Source: Paenibacillus sp. BSR1-1 (lineage in GTDB: Bacteria; Bacillota; Bacilli; Bacillales; Cytobacillaceae). Taken from it: a stretch of DNA of 64,000 nucleotides. The position numbers were made by a program, and so were the translations under genes. The first letter of the stretch is position 1. Each line of letters starts with the position of its first letter. Location: NCBI RefSeq assembly GCF_030403775.1, contig NZ_JAQMWQ010000019.1:49538-113537 (forward strand), in the 5' to 3' direction. Below, in pieces: positions 8,627-16,876 of this stretch. Under the pieces are notes generated by a model. It did not search any database and was not told the origin of the DNA. It saw only the letters and a list, made by a program, of their open reading frames with translations.

Positions 8627-9151
8627 TTAGCTTAATGCTTTCCAAACCTGTTCATATACTTTCTTTAATGGTACATTATGCAGTCTTGAAATGGTTTTGC
8701 ATTCCTCAAATTCCGGTGCACTTTGCACAACCTGTCCATGATAAATTCCCTCTTTTACCGTTACCGTTCCCCATTCAGTCATAATTTTTCTAAACTTTCT
8801 TACTAGCCGATGAACAGTTAAAGGATAATACCGTATACCAAGTGTGGTCTTTTCATGAAATAAAATTTCTTTCATTCTATTTACATTTTGAGATGAACAT
8901 AGCAATTGGAGCATAATGCCCGGCCGATTTTTTTTCATATAAATAGGAGTATAAAAAACATCATTTGCACCGACCTCGAATAGCAGGTCCATTACATTTC
9001 CCAGCCATTCACCTGGAATATCATCGAGATTGACTTCCATTTTGACCATTTGATCATCAAGGTGTTCATGATAGTGAAATCATTTTACCTCTCCAATAAC
9101 GACACGAAGTACGTTTGGCCTGTCCTTAAAAGTTTTTGTTCCTGCTCCATA
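8627..9151 (-). pseudogene. larC: Remnant of larC (nickel insertion protein), C-terminal part
   Basis: LarC inserts nickel into the pincer cofactor of LarA-type enzymes. Only its C-terminal third remains. The LarC frame opens at 9151 with YGAGTKTFKDRPNVLRV, a conserved segment that normally lies in mid-protein. It runs into an in-frame TGA at 9080-9082 and then continues in the same frame as an open segment from the ATG at 9049 (MVKMEVNLDDIPGEWLG, MKKNRPG) to its normal end. The N-terminal part is absent because DNA was lost across the larB-larC junction. The short downstream frame could still be translated as a LarC2-like piece, but a working LarC is very unlikely from this locus. Confidence 0.85.
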
Positions 9152-9619
9152 GGTGAATGCCCGCAACACCTACGTCGTATATCCGATGAACTTTACTCCC
9201 AAGGACTTCAGCTGTAACGGCTGCTTCTTCGGCTACTCTTAAATCAGATGTTCCTGCAGCAACCACCGCAATGTATCCCTGAGTATTTCCTGCCGGGCGT
9301 GCTTCATCCTTCCAAAATAGAATATGTGCTATTTCGTTATAAGTAAAATCAGGACAGGTTTTCTGGACCGCTTCTGCTTTTTCTTTGGAAATTCTTGTTA
9401 CTAAAACTTGATTATTTCGTGCTTTTAGTACCTGAATAATGGTGGCGATTTGCTCAGCCGTTTGTCCTTCGCCAAAAACAACTTCAGGGAACCCCTGTCG
9501 TTTCTTTCGATGGTGATCAACTTTAGCAATGCCCAAATTCTCAAATGTAGCTAGCTTCTCTTTTGCCTCTGCAACGCTGAGGGTACCTTTTGAACCTGCT
9601 CCAAAATTTCCTCAAGCAT
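9152..9619 (-). pseudogene. larB: Remnant of larB (pyridinium carboxylase/hydrolase), frameshifted and truncated
   Basis: LarB carboxylates and hydrolyses nicotinic acid adenine dinucleotide in the first step of nickel-pincer cofactor synthesis. The original start is at 9619 behind a GGGGGG stretch. Its frame runs into a stop after 22 codons because one base is missing near 9586-9592. The correct frame resumes as KGTLSVAEAKEKL and continues through AKVDHHRKKRQGFPEV and VVAAGTSDLRVAEEA to DVGVAGIH. There the LarB homology stops abruptly, well short of the family's usual length of about 250 residues, and larC sequence begins in another frame. Frameshift plus deletion make this a clear pseudogene. 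Confidence 0.88.
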
Positions 9620-9651
9620 GAAATTCCCCCCAATCCGAATCATAATGATTA

Positions 9652-11124
9652 TTAAAAATACTTCGCGATATCTACTGCCAGCTTCTCATATTTCTTGTAA
9701 ACCTTTTTATAGATCTTACTGTTTTCTATATTTGGAAGAATCGCTTCTCCCATAGGGATATTCTTTTTAATCTCTTCGAAGGAACCAGCTTTACCAGTGG
9801 CCACTAATGCCGTCCATGCTGCCCCCCATGCTGCACTGTGATGACTTTCAGAAACATAAATTTCAGCTTCAAATACATCAGCCATCATTTGCAGCCAAAT
9901 CGGAGACCTGGATAAACCGCCGTTTACATAGATTTTTTGCGGCTCGCCAGCTAATCTCTCTAAAGCTTTCCCAATTTGATAGAGATTAAAAGTAATTCCT
10001 TCTAATACGGCACGAATAAAATGTTCTTTACTGTGGGTAATCGAAACCCCATAAAAATTTCCTTTTGCCTGCTGATTCCAAATCGGCGCTCTTTCACCAT
10101 TTATATAAGGAAGAAAAATAATACCATCGGCCCCAGGAGCAACTCGTCCTGCTTCTGCAAGGAATTCATCATAACTTCCTTCGTAATTCAGAAGATCTTT
10201 TAACCATTGCAAGGCAATTCCGCCATTGTTCGTTGGTCCGCCAATGATGGAAGTGTCCGCTGTAAAGGAATAACAAAAGGTTTCTTGGTTTTCACTTATT
10301 TTAACGCCTTTGGTAAATTGTCTAATTGCCCCGCTAGTACCCACTGAAACAGCTGCTTCCCCAGGAAGAATAGCACCGATTCCAAGGTTTGCTAATTGTC
10401 CGTCAGCAGCTCCAATAACAAAAGGTGTACTAGGATCGAGACCAATTTCTTCCGCAATATTCGGGTTGATTCCTGTTAATATCGCAGTCGGCGGAACGAC
10501 GTTCGAAAGCTGTCTTTCGTCTATACCGGTTAATCCTAATAATTCCGAATCCCAGCTTTGTGTCGCTGGATTAAATAAACCTGTTGCAGAAGCCATCGAA
10601 TAGTCAATCACACGCTGATTAAACCAAGTGTGAAGCACAAACTCTTTAATTGACATATAGTAGGCTGCCAGATTATAGGGTTCATAGTTTGTTTCATTCA
10701 TCCATAAAAGCTTGACGAATGGTGTCATCGGGTGAATAGGCGTGCCTGTGTTGGCATAATATTTGCTCCCGGTTTTTTCCAATATTTTTTCAGCCTGATC
10801 AAAGCTTCTTCCATCTGCCCATATAAGTGCTGGAGATATCGGCTTTTTATTTTCATCAACACATATGAGTGAATGCATTGCCGCTGAAAATCCAACGGAA
10901 AGTATTTCATTTTTTTCAATGGCTGCTTTGTTAATCGCATTTCTTACCGCTTTAATTGTTAACCTTTCGATTTCTATTGGATCCTGCTCTACCCATCCAG
11001 GCTTAGGATAATAAGAGGTAATCATTTCTTCTGAATCGGCGATGAGTTTTCCAGTCAAATTGAATACACATGCTTTGACGCTAGTTGTTCCAAAATCAAT
11101 ACCCATTACATACTCTTTATACAT
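9652..11124 (-). CDS. Gluconate kinase (FGGY family), copy 2
   Basis: This 490-residue FGGY kinase starts GIDFGTTSVKACVF and keeps GGPTNNGGIALQW and GGLSRSPIWLQMMADVF. It is clearly a paralogue of the kinase at 4471-6012, with the same domain order. It lies in the operon with the LarA-like epimerase and the SDR. In that setting it would phosphorylate the gluconate formed from mannonate, giving 6-phosphogluconate. GGAAGAGGAAG precedes the ATG. It is followed by the decayed larB, so it is the last intact gene of the transcript. Confidence 0.82.
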   Translation of the reverse strand: MYKEYVMGIDFGTTSVKACVFNLTGKLIADSEEMITSYYPKPGWVEQDPIEIERLTIKAVRNAINKAAIEKNEILSVGFSAAMHSLICVDENKKPISPALIWADGRSFDQAEKILEKTGSKYYANTGTPIHPMTPFVKLLWMNETNYEPYNLAAYYMSIKEFVLHTWFNQRVIDYSMASATGLFNPATQSWDSELLGLTGIDERQLSNVVPPTAILTGINPNIAEEIGLDPSTPFVIGAADGQLANLGIGAILPGEAAVSVGTSGAIRQFTKGVKISENQETFCYSFTADTSIIGGPTNNGGIALQWLKDLLNYEGSYDEFLAEAGRVAPGADGIIFLPYINGERAPIWNQQAKGNFYGVSITHSKEHFIRAVLEGITFNLYQIGKALERLAGEPQKIYVNGGLSRSPIWLQMMADVFEAEIYVSESHHSAAWGAAWTALVATGKAGSFEEIKKNIPMGEAILPNIENSKIYKKVYKKYEKLAVDIAKYF

Positions 11125-11224
11125 GCTTCCTCTTCCTTTTCAAATAAAACATAGTATATCTTTATTTTTAGTATCGTTAAAAGAAAAAGCCTTGGAGGAT
11201 TCCAAAGCCTTTTCATTTAGCTGT

Positions 11225-12025
11225 TTAGGATAAAACTTTGTTCATACTGCCACTTTGGTAGCCAATTAAATCTAAAGTAATATATTTATATCCATAGGTT
11301 TGAAGTTCTTTGACTATAGAATCGTGGTTAATCAAAACAATCTTCATGTCGGCCGGTTCTACCTCAATTCTAGCAATCTCCTGATGAGTTCGAACCCGGA
11401 CCTGCCGAATTTGTAAAGATTTTAAATAGCTTTCCGCTTTTTCAACCTTTGTTAACTTTTCTTTAGTAATATATTCACCATATGCAATCCTTGAAGATAG
11501 ACAGGCAAACGATGGTTTATTCCATGTTGGTAAATCGAAATTTCGTGAAAGTTCTCGTATTTCTTCTTTGAAAAGATTCGCTTCTTGCAGTGGTCCGCGG
11601 ATTCCTTTTTCTTTTGCAGCCTGCATGCCTGGTCTAAATTCATTCATATCATCAGCAATGACGCCATAAATCACATTCTGAAATCCCTTTTCTTCCATGA
11701 CCGGGATTAAATGGTCAAATAGACTGCTTTTACAAAAATAGCATCGATTCTTATTGTTCTCCGCATATCCAGGAATCGCTAACTCTGATGTTTCGATTAC
11801 CTGGTGCTGAGCACCTATTTTATCAGCAAGTATTTTTGCCTCTTCCAGTTCACTTGAAGGATACGTTTCTGAATCTGCAGTTACAGCCAAAACACGGTCC
11901 GTGCCCAATGTCTCCACAGCTGCTTTTAAAAGAAAAGTACTGTCCACCCCTCCTGAGAATGCGACCACCACTGATTCCATTTCACGGAGAATTGACTGTA
12001 GGTTTTTATACTTCTCTGTTTGCAT
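11225..12025 (-). CDS. larE: LarE, ATP-dependent sacrificial sulfur transferase
   Basis: LarE donates sulfur to the pincer nucleotide needed by LarA-type nickel enzymes. The PP-loop SGGVDS is at residues 24-29 of the form started at 12025. A cysteine stands at 175 (PSFACLSSRIAYG), matching the sacrificial Cys176 of Lactiplantibacillus LarE. The 266-residue length is normal. An upstream GTG at 12058 and an ATG at 12040 lack a ribosome binding site, whereas GAGAGGGG precedes the ATG at 12025. It is intact although larB and larC in the same operon are broken. Confidence 0.92.
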   Translation of the reverse strand: MQTEKYKNLQSILREMESVVVAFSGGVDSTFLLKAAVETLGTDRVLAVTADSETYPSSELEEAKILADKIGAQHQVIETSELAIPGYAENNKNRCYFCKSSLFDHLIPVMEEKGFQNVIYGVIADDMNEFRPGMQAAKEKGIRGPLQEANLFKEEIRELSRNFDLPTWNKPSFACLSSRIAYGEYITKEKLTKVEKAESYLKSLQIRQVRVRTHQEIARIEVEPADMKIVLINHDSIVKELQTYGYKYITLDLIGYQSGSMNKVLS

Positions 12026-12080
12026 TGTCCCCTCTCCCATCTTTTTAGAGCCAATCACTAATATATAATTATGTGAGATA

Positions 12081-12851
12081 TTATATTGTCATGCTACCAA
12101 AGCCGCCATCTACTCGAATCAAGGCTCCTGTTACGAAGCTTGAAGCCTTTTCAGATGCAAGCCAAACGGTTGCCCCTTGTAGTTCCTCCGCTTCCCCAAA
12201 GCGATTCATTGGAGTATGACTCATGATCGATTCAATTCGTTCTTTATCTAGGATTTTTCGGTTTTGTTCCGCTGGGAAGAACCCTGGAATAATAGCATTC
12301 ACACGAATTCCATTCGGTGCAAATTCTCGTGCTAAGAACTGTGTAACGCTGTTAAGGCCCGCTTTGGAAACGGAATACGTAAATACTCTAGAAAGAGGTG
12401 TTGTGGAAGAAACAGACGAAATATTAATGATACTTCCCTTTCTTTCCTGCTCTATCATTCTTTTAGCAAAAATCTGACAGGTTAATATAATCCCCTTCAA
12501 GTTTATATCCATAATTTTGTCATATTCATCCATTCCAAGATCAAAGAAAGGTGTTGCACTATTCGTACCAGGAGCATTTAAAAGAATGTCCCAGCCGCCG
12601 GACCATTGTTCAATTTCTTTTGCTGCTTGAATTAATGAATCCTGTGAGCTGACATCCGCAGCAAATGCTTTGGCTTCTCCGCCATTTTGTTCAATTTCTT
12701 TGACTACTTCTTCAGCTTTTTCAAGGTTTCGCCCGACAATTGCCACTTTCGCACCGTGTGCTGCCAACCCTTTTGCCATTGCTGAACCCAGTACACCATT
12801 TCCCCCAATGGCTACTGCGGTTTTCCCTGTTAAATCAAATAAATTTGTCAT
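12081..12851 (-). CDS. SDR-family oxidoreductase, probable D-mannonate oxidoreductase (fructuronate reductase)
   Basis: This 256-residue short-chain dehydrogenase has a nucleotide-binding glycine motif near residue 17 (GGNGVLGSAMA), NISSVSS with the catalytic Ser, and Y-S-V-S-K with Tyr and Lys. The segment GFFPAEQNRKIL and the ending VDGGFGSM resemble SDR-type fructuronate reductases (UxuB/YjmF group) that interconvert fructuronate and mannonate with NAD(P)H. Its place between the epimerase and larE, with uxaC in a neighbouring operon, supports mannonate as product. A gluconate 5-dehydrogenase is the main alternative. Confidence 0.72.
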   Translation of the reverse strand: MTNLFDLTGKTAVAIGGNGVLGSAMAKGLAAHGAKVAIVGRNLEKAEEVVKEIEQNGGEAKAFAADVSSQDSLIQAAKEIEQWSGGWDILLNAPGTNSATPFFDLGMDEYDKIMDINLKGIILTCQIFAKRMIEQERKGSIINISSVSSTTPLSRVFTYSVSKAGLNSVTQFLAREFAPNGIRVNAIIPGFFPAEQNRKILDKERIESIMSHTPMNRFGEAEELQGATVWLASEKASSFVTGALIRVDGGFGSMTI

Positions 12852-12872
12852 GTCTCTTCTCTCCCCTATACT

Positions 12873-14141
12873 CTAGAATAAATTTCCGTTCTCCTCAAAA
12901 GGAAACTCATAGACTTCTGATATTTGCTCCATATTTGGATGATTTTTTATATACTCAAGCAATGGTTCAGATACTTCAATTTCACTAAGCTTTAATGTAT
13001 TTTTAATCCGTACGAGTTTGACAGTTGTAAAATCTAAGATATTACATGTTTTTATGGCTGCTTGAATGGTCTGTTTATCATTAGGTAAGGTTGTTGCAAT
13101 TTTTGTAGGAGCGACAACAGTAGAAGTCAACCCATTGGCATAGGTTCCTTCTAAATCCATTTTGTCAACAAGGCGCTGACAGGTAAAATCTGCAGTTCCA
13201 ACACCATTGGCATTTCCCTCTGACTCTCGAGTGACATCAAGCACGACCATCTTGCTTACATCGGGACCACCTGACGCATAAGGTGTTGGATAGCGGCCAG
13301 TGATATTTGGGTCCATTCCATCACCCGAAATATTTTTACCAATTTCATCAATCACCAAGACATCTATTTGATCAAAAAACAATTTTGGCAATAAGGCTTT
13401 GGCTTGTTTCTGTAAATCTGGTTCTTTTTCAATAATCTCATCTGGTGTTAACACATCAACAATGGCTACCCTGTCAAATGCATTTTCAACCGAAGCAACG
13501 CCAAAAAGGAATGGTGTTTTTTCCATGATAATCTTGGCCATGGCCGGTACATTTTCAGCCATATACTTAAACCCCATTTGATGACATGCTTCTGCCCCTT
13601 TTTGTTTCCCTAAACCAATACTGATCATCTTCATGATGCCGCTTTCAACTGGGCCCCTAAAGGCGGTATGGGGTTTCACCCGATTAATCACTACGATTCC
13701 ATCAGCATCTGAAGCATATTTATCCACATATACTGGCAGACCGTTTGGCAGTTCGCTAATCTTTACAACTTCCATCGATGAGCGAATTTCACAGCCAACA
13801 CTTTCCTCGGTGACGCCAAGATGCGCTAACACTTCTCTCTGTCCTTCTGCAGTCGCACCGCCATGGCTTCCCATACTTGGCACAATAAAGGGTTCGGCTC
13901 CTAATTCTTTTAAAAATTTCACGGTTACTGCCGTAAGTTCAACAAGGCGATCAAGCCCTCTGCTGCCGACAGCAATCGCAATTTCCATTCCAGGTTTAAT
14001 TTGTTTCTGGATTTTTTCTCGTTGTAATTTTTCTTCTAGTTCTTTTTCAAGGTTTTCAATTTTCGTATCATCAAAATTTACTCTTACTTTGGCCATCTTC
14101 GGAATTGGAATATCTTTAACTAATTCTTGCAGAATACCCAT
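12873..14141 (-). CDS. LarA-superfamily nickel-pincer enzyme, probable D-gluconate 2-epimerase
   Basis: This 422-residue protein has the LarA N-terminal domain (DUF2088). Residues expected to bind the cofactor and act in catalysis are present: GSHGGAT at 91-97, NRVKPHTAFRG with Lys156 and His158, GLGK ending at Lys179, and His187. Enzymes of this superfamily racemise or epimerise alpha-hydroxyacids at C2 using a covalently bound nickel-pincer nucleotide; lactate, malate, phenyllactate, hydroxyglutarate and D-gluconate are known substrates. With an SDR of mannonate type, a gluconate kinase and uxaC-gnd nearby, interconversion of D-gluconate and D-mannonate is the best guess. The ATG at 14141 is preferred because the upstream GTG touches the AAAGGAG site. 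Confidence 0.82.
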   Translation of the reverse strand: MGILQELVKDIPIPKMAKVRVNFDDTKIENLEKELEEKLQREKIQKQIKPGMEIAIAVGSRGLDRLVELTAVTVKFLKELGAEPFIVPSMGSHGGATAEGQREVLAHLGVTEESVGCEIRSSMEVVKISELPNGLPVYVDKYASDADGIVVINRVKPHTAFRGPVESGIMKMISIGLGKQKGAEACHQMGFKYMAENVPAMAKIIMEKTPFLFGVASVENAFDRVAIVDVLTPDEIIEKEPDLQKQAKALLPKLFFDQIDVLVIDEIGKNISGDGMDPNITGRYPTPYASGGPDVSKMVVLDVTRESEGNANGVGTADFTCQRLVDKMDLEGTYANGLTSTVVAPTKIATTLPNDKQTIQAAIKTCNILDFTTVKLVRIKNTLKLSEIEVSEPLLEYIKNHPNMEQISEVYEFPFEENGNLF

Positions 14142-14218
14142 GGATATATTCACTCCTTTTCATTGTTTAAAGTGTTCCTCGCGGGATTATATTCCATGTA
14201 ATTACTTTGTCAGTTACT

Positions 14219-14232
14219 TGAAATCCCTTTCA
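14219..14232 (-). promoter_or_regulatory. cre-like element in the larA promoter
   Basis: TGAAATCCCTTTCA is palindromic at its ends and resembles cre with the central CG replaced. Equivalent elements occur at 24842, 27693 and 29440, each between a 28-bp operator and the start of a minus-strand gene. Confidence 0.5.
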
Positions 14233-14262
14233 TTTTTAAGGCGATTTATAAATTTATTCATT

Positions 14263-14290
14263 TTAATTTGTTTACCAAACAAACTAATTA
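14263..14290. promoter_or_regulatory. 28-bp palindromic operator, larA/ROK divergent promoter
   Basis: The element runs TTAATTTGTTTA, four central bases, then AACAAACTAATTA-type sequence. It lies between the divergent larA operon and the ROK regulator gene. It matches the elements at 24890, 27755 and 29488 in length and arms, so it is probably the binding site of one or both ROK regulators. Confidence 0.7.
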
Positions 14291-14350
14291 CCTGTATAAT
14301 ATCATTATGCCTCAAAAACGTCAATAAATATGTTATTAAAGGAGAAATTT

Positions 14351-15520
14351 ATGCTTACTGGGGATGCAGCTTACATTAAAAAAATCAATCGTTCCTTAAT
14401 CCTTAGCAAAATTATTGAGCACGGGAGGGTTTCTCGTTCAGATATAGCGAAAATAACTGGCTTAAATAAAGCAACAATCTCTGTTCAGGCAGCTGATTTA
14501 TTAGCTGAAGAGTTAATTATCGAAACACCCAAGGAGCATAAAAATCTTGGCAGAAAGCCAATAATGCTTTCGATTAATCAGAATGCTGGATTTTCCTTAG
14601 GAATTGACCTTGATAAATCTACCATAACTTTTACGTTATCAGACTTATGCGGCAGGCCTATTTCTACGGAAACACTTGCGCTTCAAACCAATGATTATAA
14701 TGAGATTCTCTTTTTATTATCAAGGTATATTAAAGATTATAAAGGAAAATATTCCAATACCCGCTATGGACTGATTGGTGTAGTGATTGGAATTCACGGT
14801 ATTGTGAATAACGATGAAATCATCTACTTCGTCCCCCACCACCAATGGCGTAACAAAAATTTAAAAAATGATTTGAAAAATGAAACCGGTGTCAATATAT
14901 TTATCGAAAATAACGCAAATTTGTGCTCGTTTTCTGAAATCGTCTATAAACACCATCAAAGTGAAAATTTGTTATCTGTTAGTCTGTATTCTGGAATTGG
15001 TCTGGGACTGATGGTTAATAAAGAATTAATAAAAGGATACCATGGTTATGCAGGAGAAATAGGACATATGATTGTTGTTCCAGAAGGAAAATTGTGCAGC
15101 TGCGGGAAAAAAGGCTGTTTTGAACAATATGCTTCTGAAGCCAGTTTTATTAGGCGATTAGCTGAGATAAAACAAATAGACGCCATTAGCTATGAAGAAT
15201 TGAAAGATTGGATTAACAATGGGGATTGTGCTACTTGTTATCTAATAAAACAATTTATTAAAGTATTAGCCGGCGGCCTTAATAATATTATAAATCTATA
15301 TAATCCTGAGATTGTGGTTATTAATAGCGAACTTCTCCGATTGTTTCCTGAAGCTGTTTTTGAATTAAAAAATCATTTGAACTCTTCAGTTGGTCACTAT
15401 CGTGAACTGGTAATTTCAGATTTCGGAAAAAAGGCTTGTATCTTAGGCGCTTGCGCGATGGCGATTAAGAAGTTTTTAGAGGTGCCAGAACTAAATTTGT
15501 CTTTGGTTGATCATGGATAA
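14351..15520 (+). CDS. ROK-family transcriptional regulator, copy 1
   Basis: This protein of about 389 residues has an N-terminal winged helix (about residues 1-70: RSDIAKITGLNKATISVQ) and a ROK sugar-kinase-like domain. The latter shows the glycine-rich SGIGLGLMVN, the EIGHM segment and the zinc signature C-S-C-G-K-K-G-C-F-E. Such proteins (XylR/NagC type) repress sugar genes and respond to a sugar ligand. The start at 14351 has AAAGGAG before it; the ATG at 14330 lies upstream of that site. It is divergent from the larA operon and is a clear paralogue of the regulator at 25034-26227. Confidence 0.9.
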   Translation: MLTGDAAYIKKINRSLILSKIIEHGRVSRSDIAKITGLNKATISVQAADLLAEELIIETPKEHKNLGRKPIMLSINQNAGFSLGIDLDKSTITFTLSDLCGRPISTETLALQTNDYNEILFLLSRYIKDYKGKYSNTRYGLIGVVIGIHGIVNNDEIIYFVPHHQWRNKNLKNDLKNETGVNIFIENNANLCSFSEIVYKHHQSENLLSVSLYSGIGLGLMVNKELIKGYHGYAGEIGHMIVVPEGKLCSCGKKGCFEQYASEASFIRRLAEIKQIDAISYEELKDWINNGDCATCYLIKQFIKVLAGGLNNIINLYNPEIVVINSELLRLFPEAVFELKNHLNSSVGHYRELVISDFGKKACILGACAMAIKKFLEVPELNLSLVDHG

Positions 15521-15629
15521 CGAGCGATTCTTTCGATAAATTAACAAACTCTTCACTTTTTTGACAAGCCGAGTCGGTTTTATTTTATAAAATGGACTCG
15601 GAGTGATCAAAAACATAAGGAAGTGTCAC

Positions 15630-16538
15630 ATGGCAAAGAAGAATCGTATTAAATCCAAAGAATTAAGAATTTTAGGATCCTTGAACACACGAATGACGCT
15701 TGCTGAAAAAGATCAGCAACGTTATTACAGCCTTAAAAAGGGTTACGAAGGTGAAGTAATGTTTGATACATTAACTGCGAAGTTACAGTGTGAATGCACG
15801 ATCTTAAACGACTTGTTATTCAAAGTAAACAACTCCACGTTCCAAATCGATACACTGATAATAATTTCAGAGAATATGCATGTTTACGAAGTGAAAAATT
15901 ATGAGGGTGAGTATTTTTATGAAGATGAGAGGTTATACAAAAAGCCCAAAACTGAATATAGTGATCCCCTAGTTCAATTGAACCGAAGCGAATCACTACT
16001 CCGCCAATTACTGCATCATGAAGGTTATCAATTCCCCATTGAAGGCAAGGTTGTATTTATCAATCCTGAGTTCACTCTATACCAAGCACCACTAGATAAG
16101 CCTGTTATTCTTCCAACACTAGTAAATAGTTATTTAAAAAAATTAGATTTGACGCCATCGATACTAACTACCCGGCAGGAAAAACTTGCTGACAAACTAA
16201 TGTCACTTCATATTGAAGAAAATCCTTATACGATATTACCTCCCTATAAATATGATGATGTTCGGAAGGGGCTTACATGTGCTTTATGCAACTCGTTTTC
16301 GATTTCTGTCACTGGAAAGAAATGTGTGTGTGGAGATTGTGGGCATGAAGAATTGGTAACAGTTGCTGTTATGCGATGCGTACGGGAATATGTGCTTCTT
16401 TTTCCTGATCGAAAAATTTCTACTAATGTTATTCATGAATGGTGTGGGGTTGTGGAGTCAAAAAAAAGAATTCGCAGGATTTTAGAGAAAAACTTTAAAA
16501 TTGTCGGTGTTGGACAATGGGCTTATTTCGAGTATTGA
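15630..16538 (+). CDS. NERD-domain (nuclease-related) protein with C-terminal zinc ribbon
   Basis: This protein of about 302 residues carries a NERD domain at about residues 40-165 (KKGYEGEVMFDTL, then the core D-T-L-I-I-I and YEVKNYEGEYFYED). That core resembles the E-V-K active site of restriction-type nucleases. Near the C terminus CALCNS and CVCGDCG form a four-cysteine zinc ribbon. NERD proteins are thought to act on DNA, but the role is not established. AAGGAAG precedes the ATG at 15630; the GTG 27 bases upstream has no site. It is a single gene followed by a tandem repeat array. Confidence 0.75.
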   Translation: MAKKNRIKSKELRILGSLNTRMTLAEKDQQRYYSLKKGYEGEVMFDTLTAKLQCECTILNDLLFKVNNSTFQIDTLIIISENMHVYEVKNYEGEYFYEDERLYKKPKTEYSDPLVQLNRSESLLRQLLHHEGYQFPIEGKVVFINPEFTLYQAPLDKPVILPTLVNSYLKKLDLTPSILTTRQEKLADKLMSLHIEENPYTILPPYKYDDVRKGLTCALCNSFSISVTGKKCVCGDCGHEELVTVAVMRCVREYVLLFPDRKISTNVIHEWCGVVESKKRIRRILEKNFKIVGVGQWAYFEY

Positions 16539-16564
16539 TTACAAATAATTTTTATAAACTTATT

Positions 16565-16815
16565 AAGGACATTTCTTTTGCATTTTTTACTAGTTTTGTC
16601 CCTAAGAGCCATTATTGGGGACATTTCAATTGATTTTTTTACTAGTTTTGTCCCCAAGACCCGTTATTGAGGACATTTCAATTGATTTTTTAACTAGTTT
16701 TGTCCCCAAGACCCGTTATTGAGGACATTTCTATTGCATTTTTTACTAGTTTTGTCCCCAAGACCCTATATTGAGGACATTTCAAATGGTTTCCATCCTA
16801 GTTTTGTCCTCAATC
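16565..16815. repeat. 52-bp tandem repeat array 1
   Basis: GGACATTT recurs at 16567, 16619, 16671, 16723 and 16775, exactly 52 bases apart. Each unit also contains CTAGTTTTGTCC, so every unit can fold with GGGGACA against TGTCCCC. Copies differ by a few bases and the last is the most diverged. No gene or spacer-like variable segment is present. This fills most of the gap 16539-16876. Confidence 0.9.
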
Positions 16816-16839
16816 GCCTATTTAAAATCAGAGCATATA

Positions 16840-16868
16840 CACAAAGGCAGCTGCATCGCAGCTGCCTC
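16840..16868 (-). terminator. Terminator after the sugar isomerase/dehydrogenase operon
   Basis: AGGCAGCTGC and GCAGCTGCCT form a 10-bp stem with a three-base loop. The T run on the minus strand is short (TTTGTGT), so efficiency is uncertain. Confidence 0.6.
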
Positions 16869-16876
16869 TTACATTC

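Noticed and set aside
8627..9619. Programmed frameshifting or selenocysteine to produce LarB and LarC
   Set aside because: Programmed frameshifting is known for some larC genes, but here large parts of both proteins are missing at the junction, so no recoding could restore them. No selenocysteine machinery or hairpin after the TGA is evident.
13633..14379. Long open frame on the plus strand opposite the larA homologue
   Set aside because: It is a shadow of the intact LarA-superfamily gene, lacks a ribosome binding site and shows no recognisable family.
16565..16815. CRISPR array
   Set aside because: The whole 52-base unit repeats with no variable spacers, and no cas genes are nearby.
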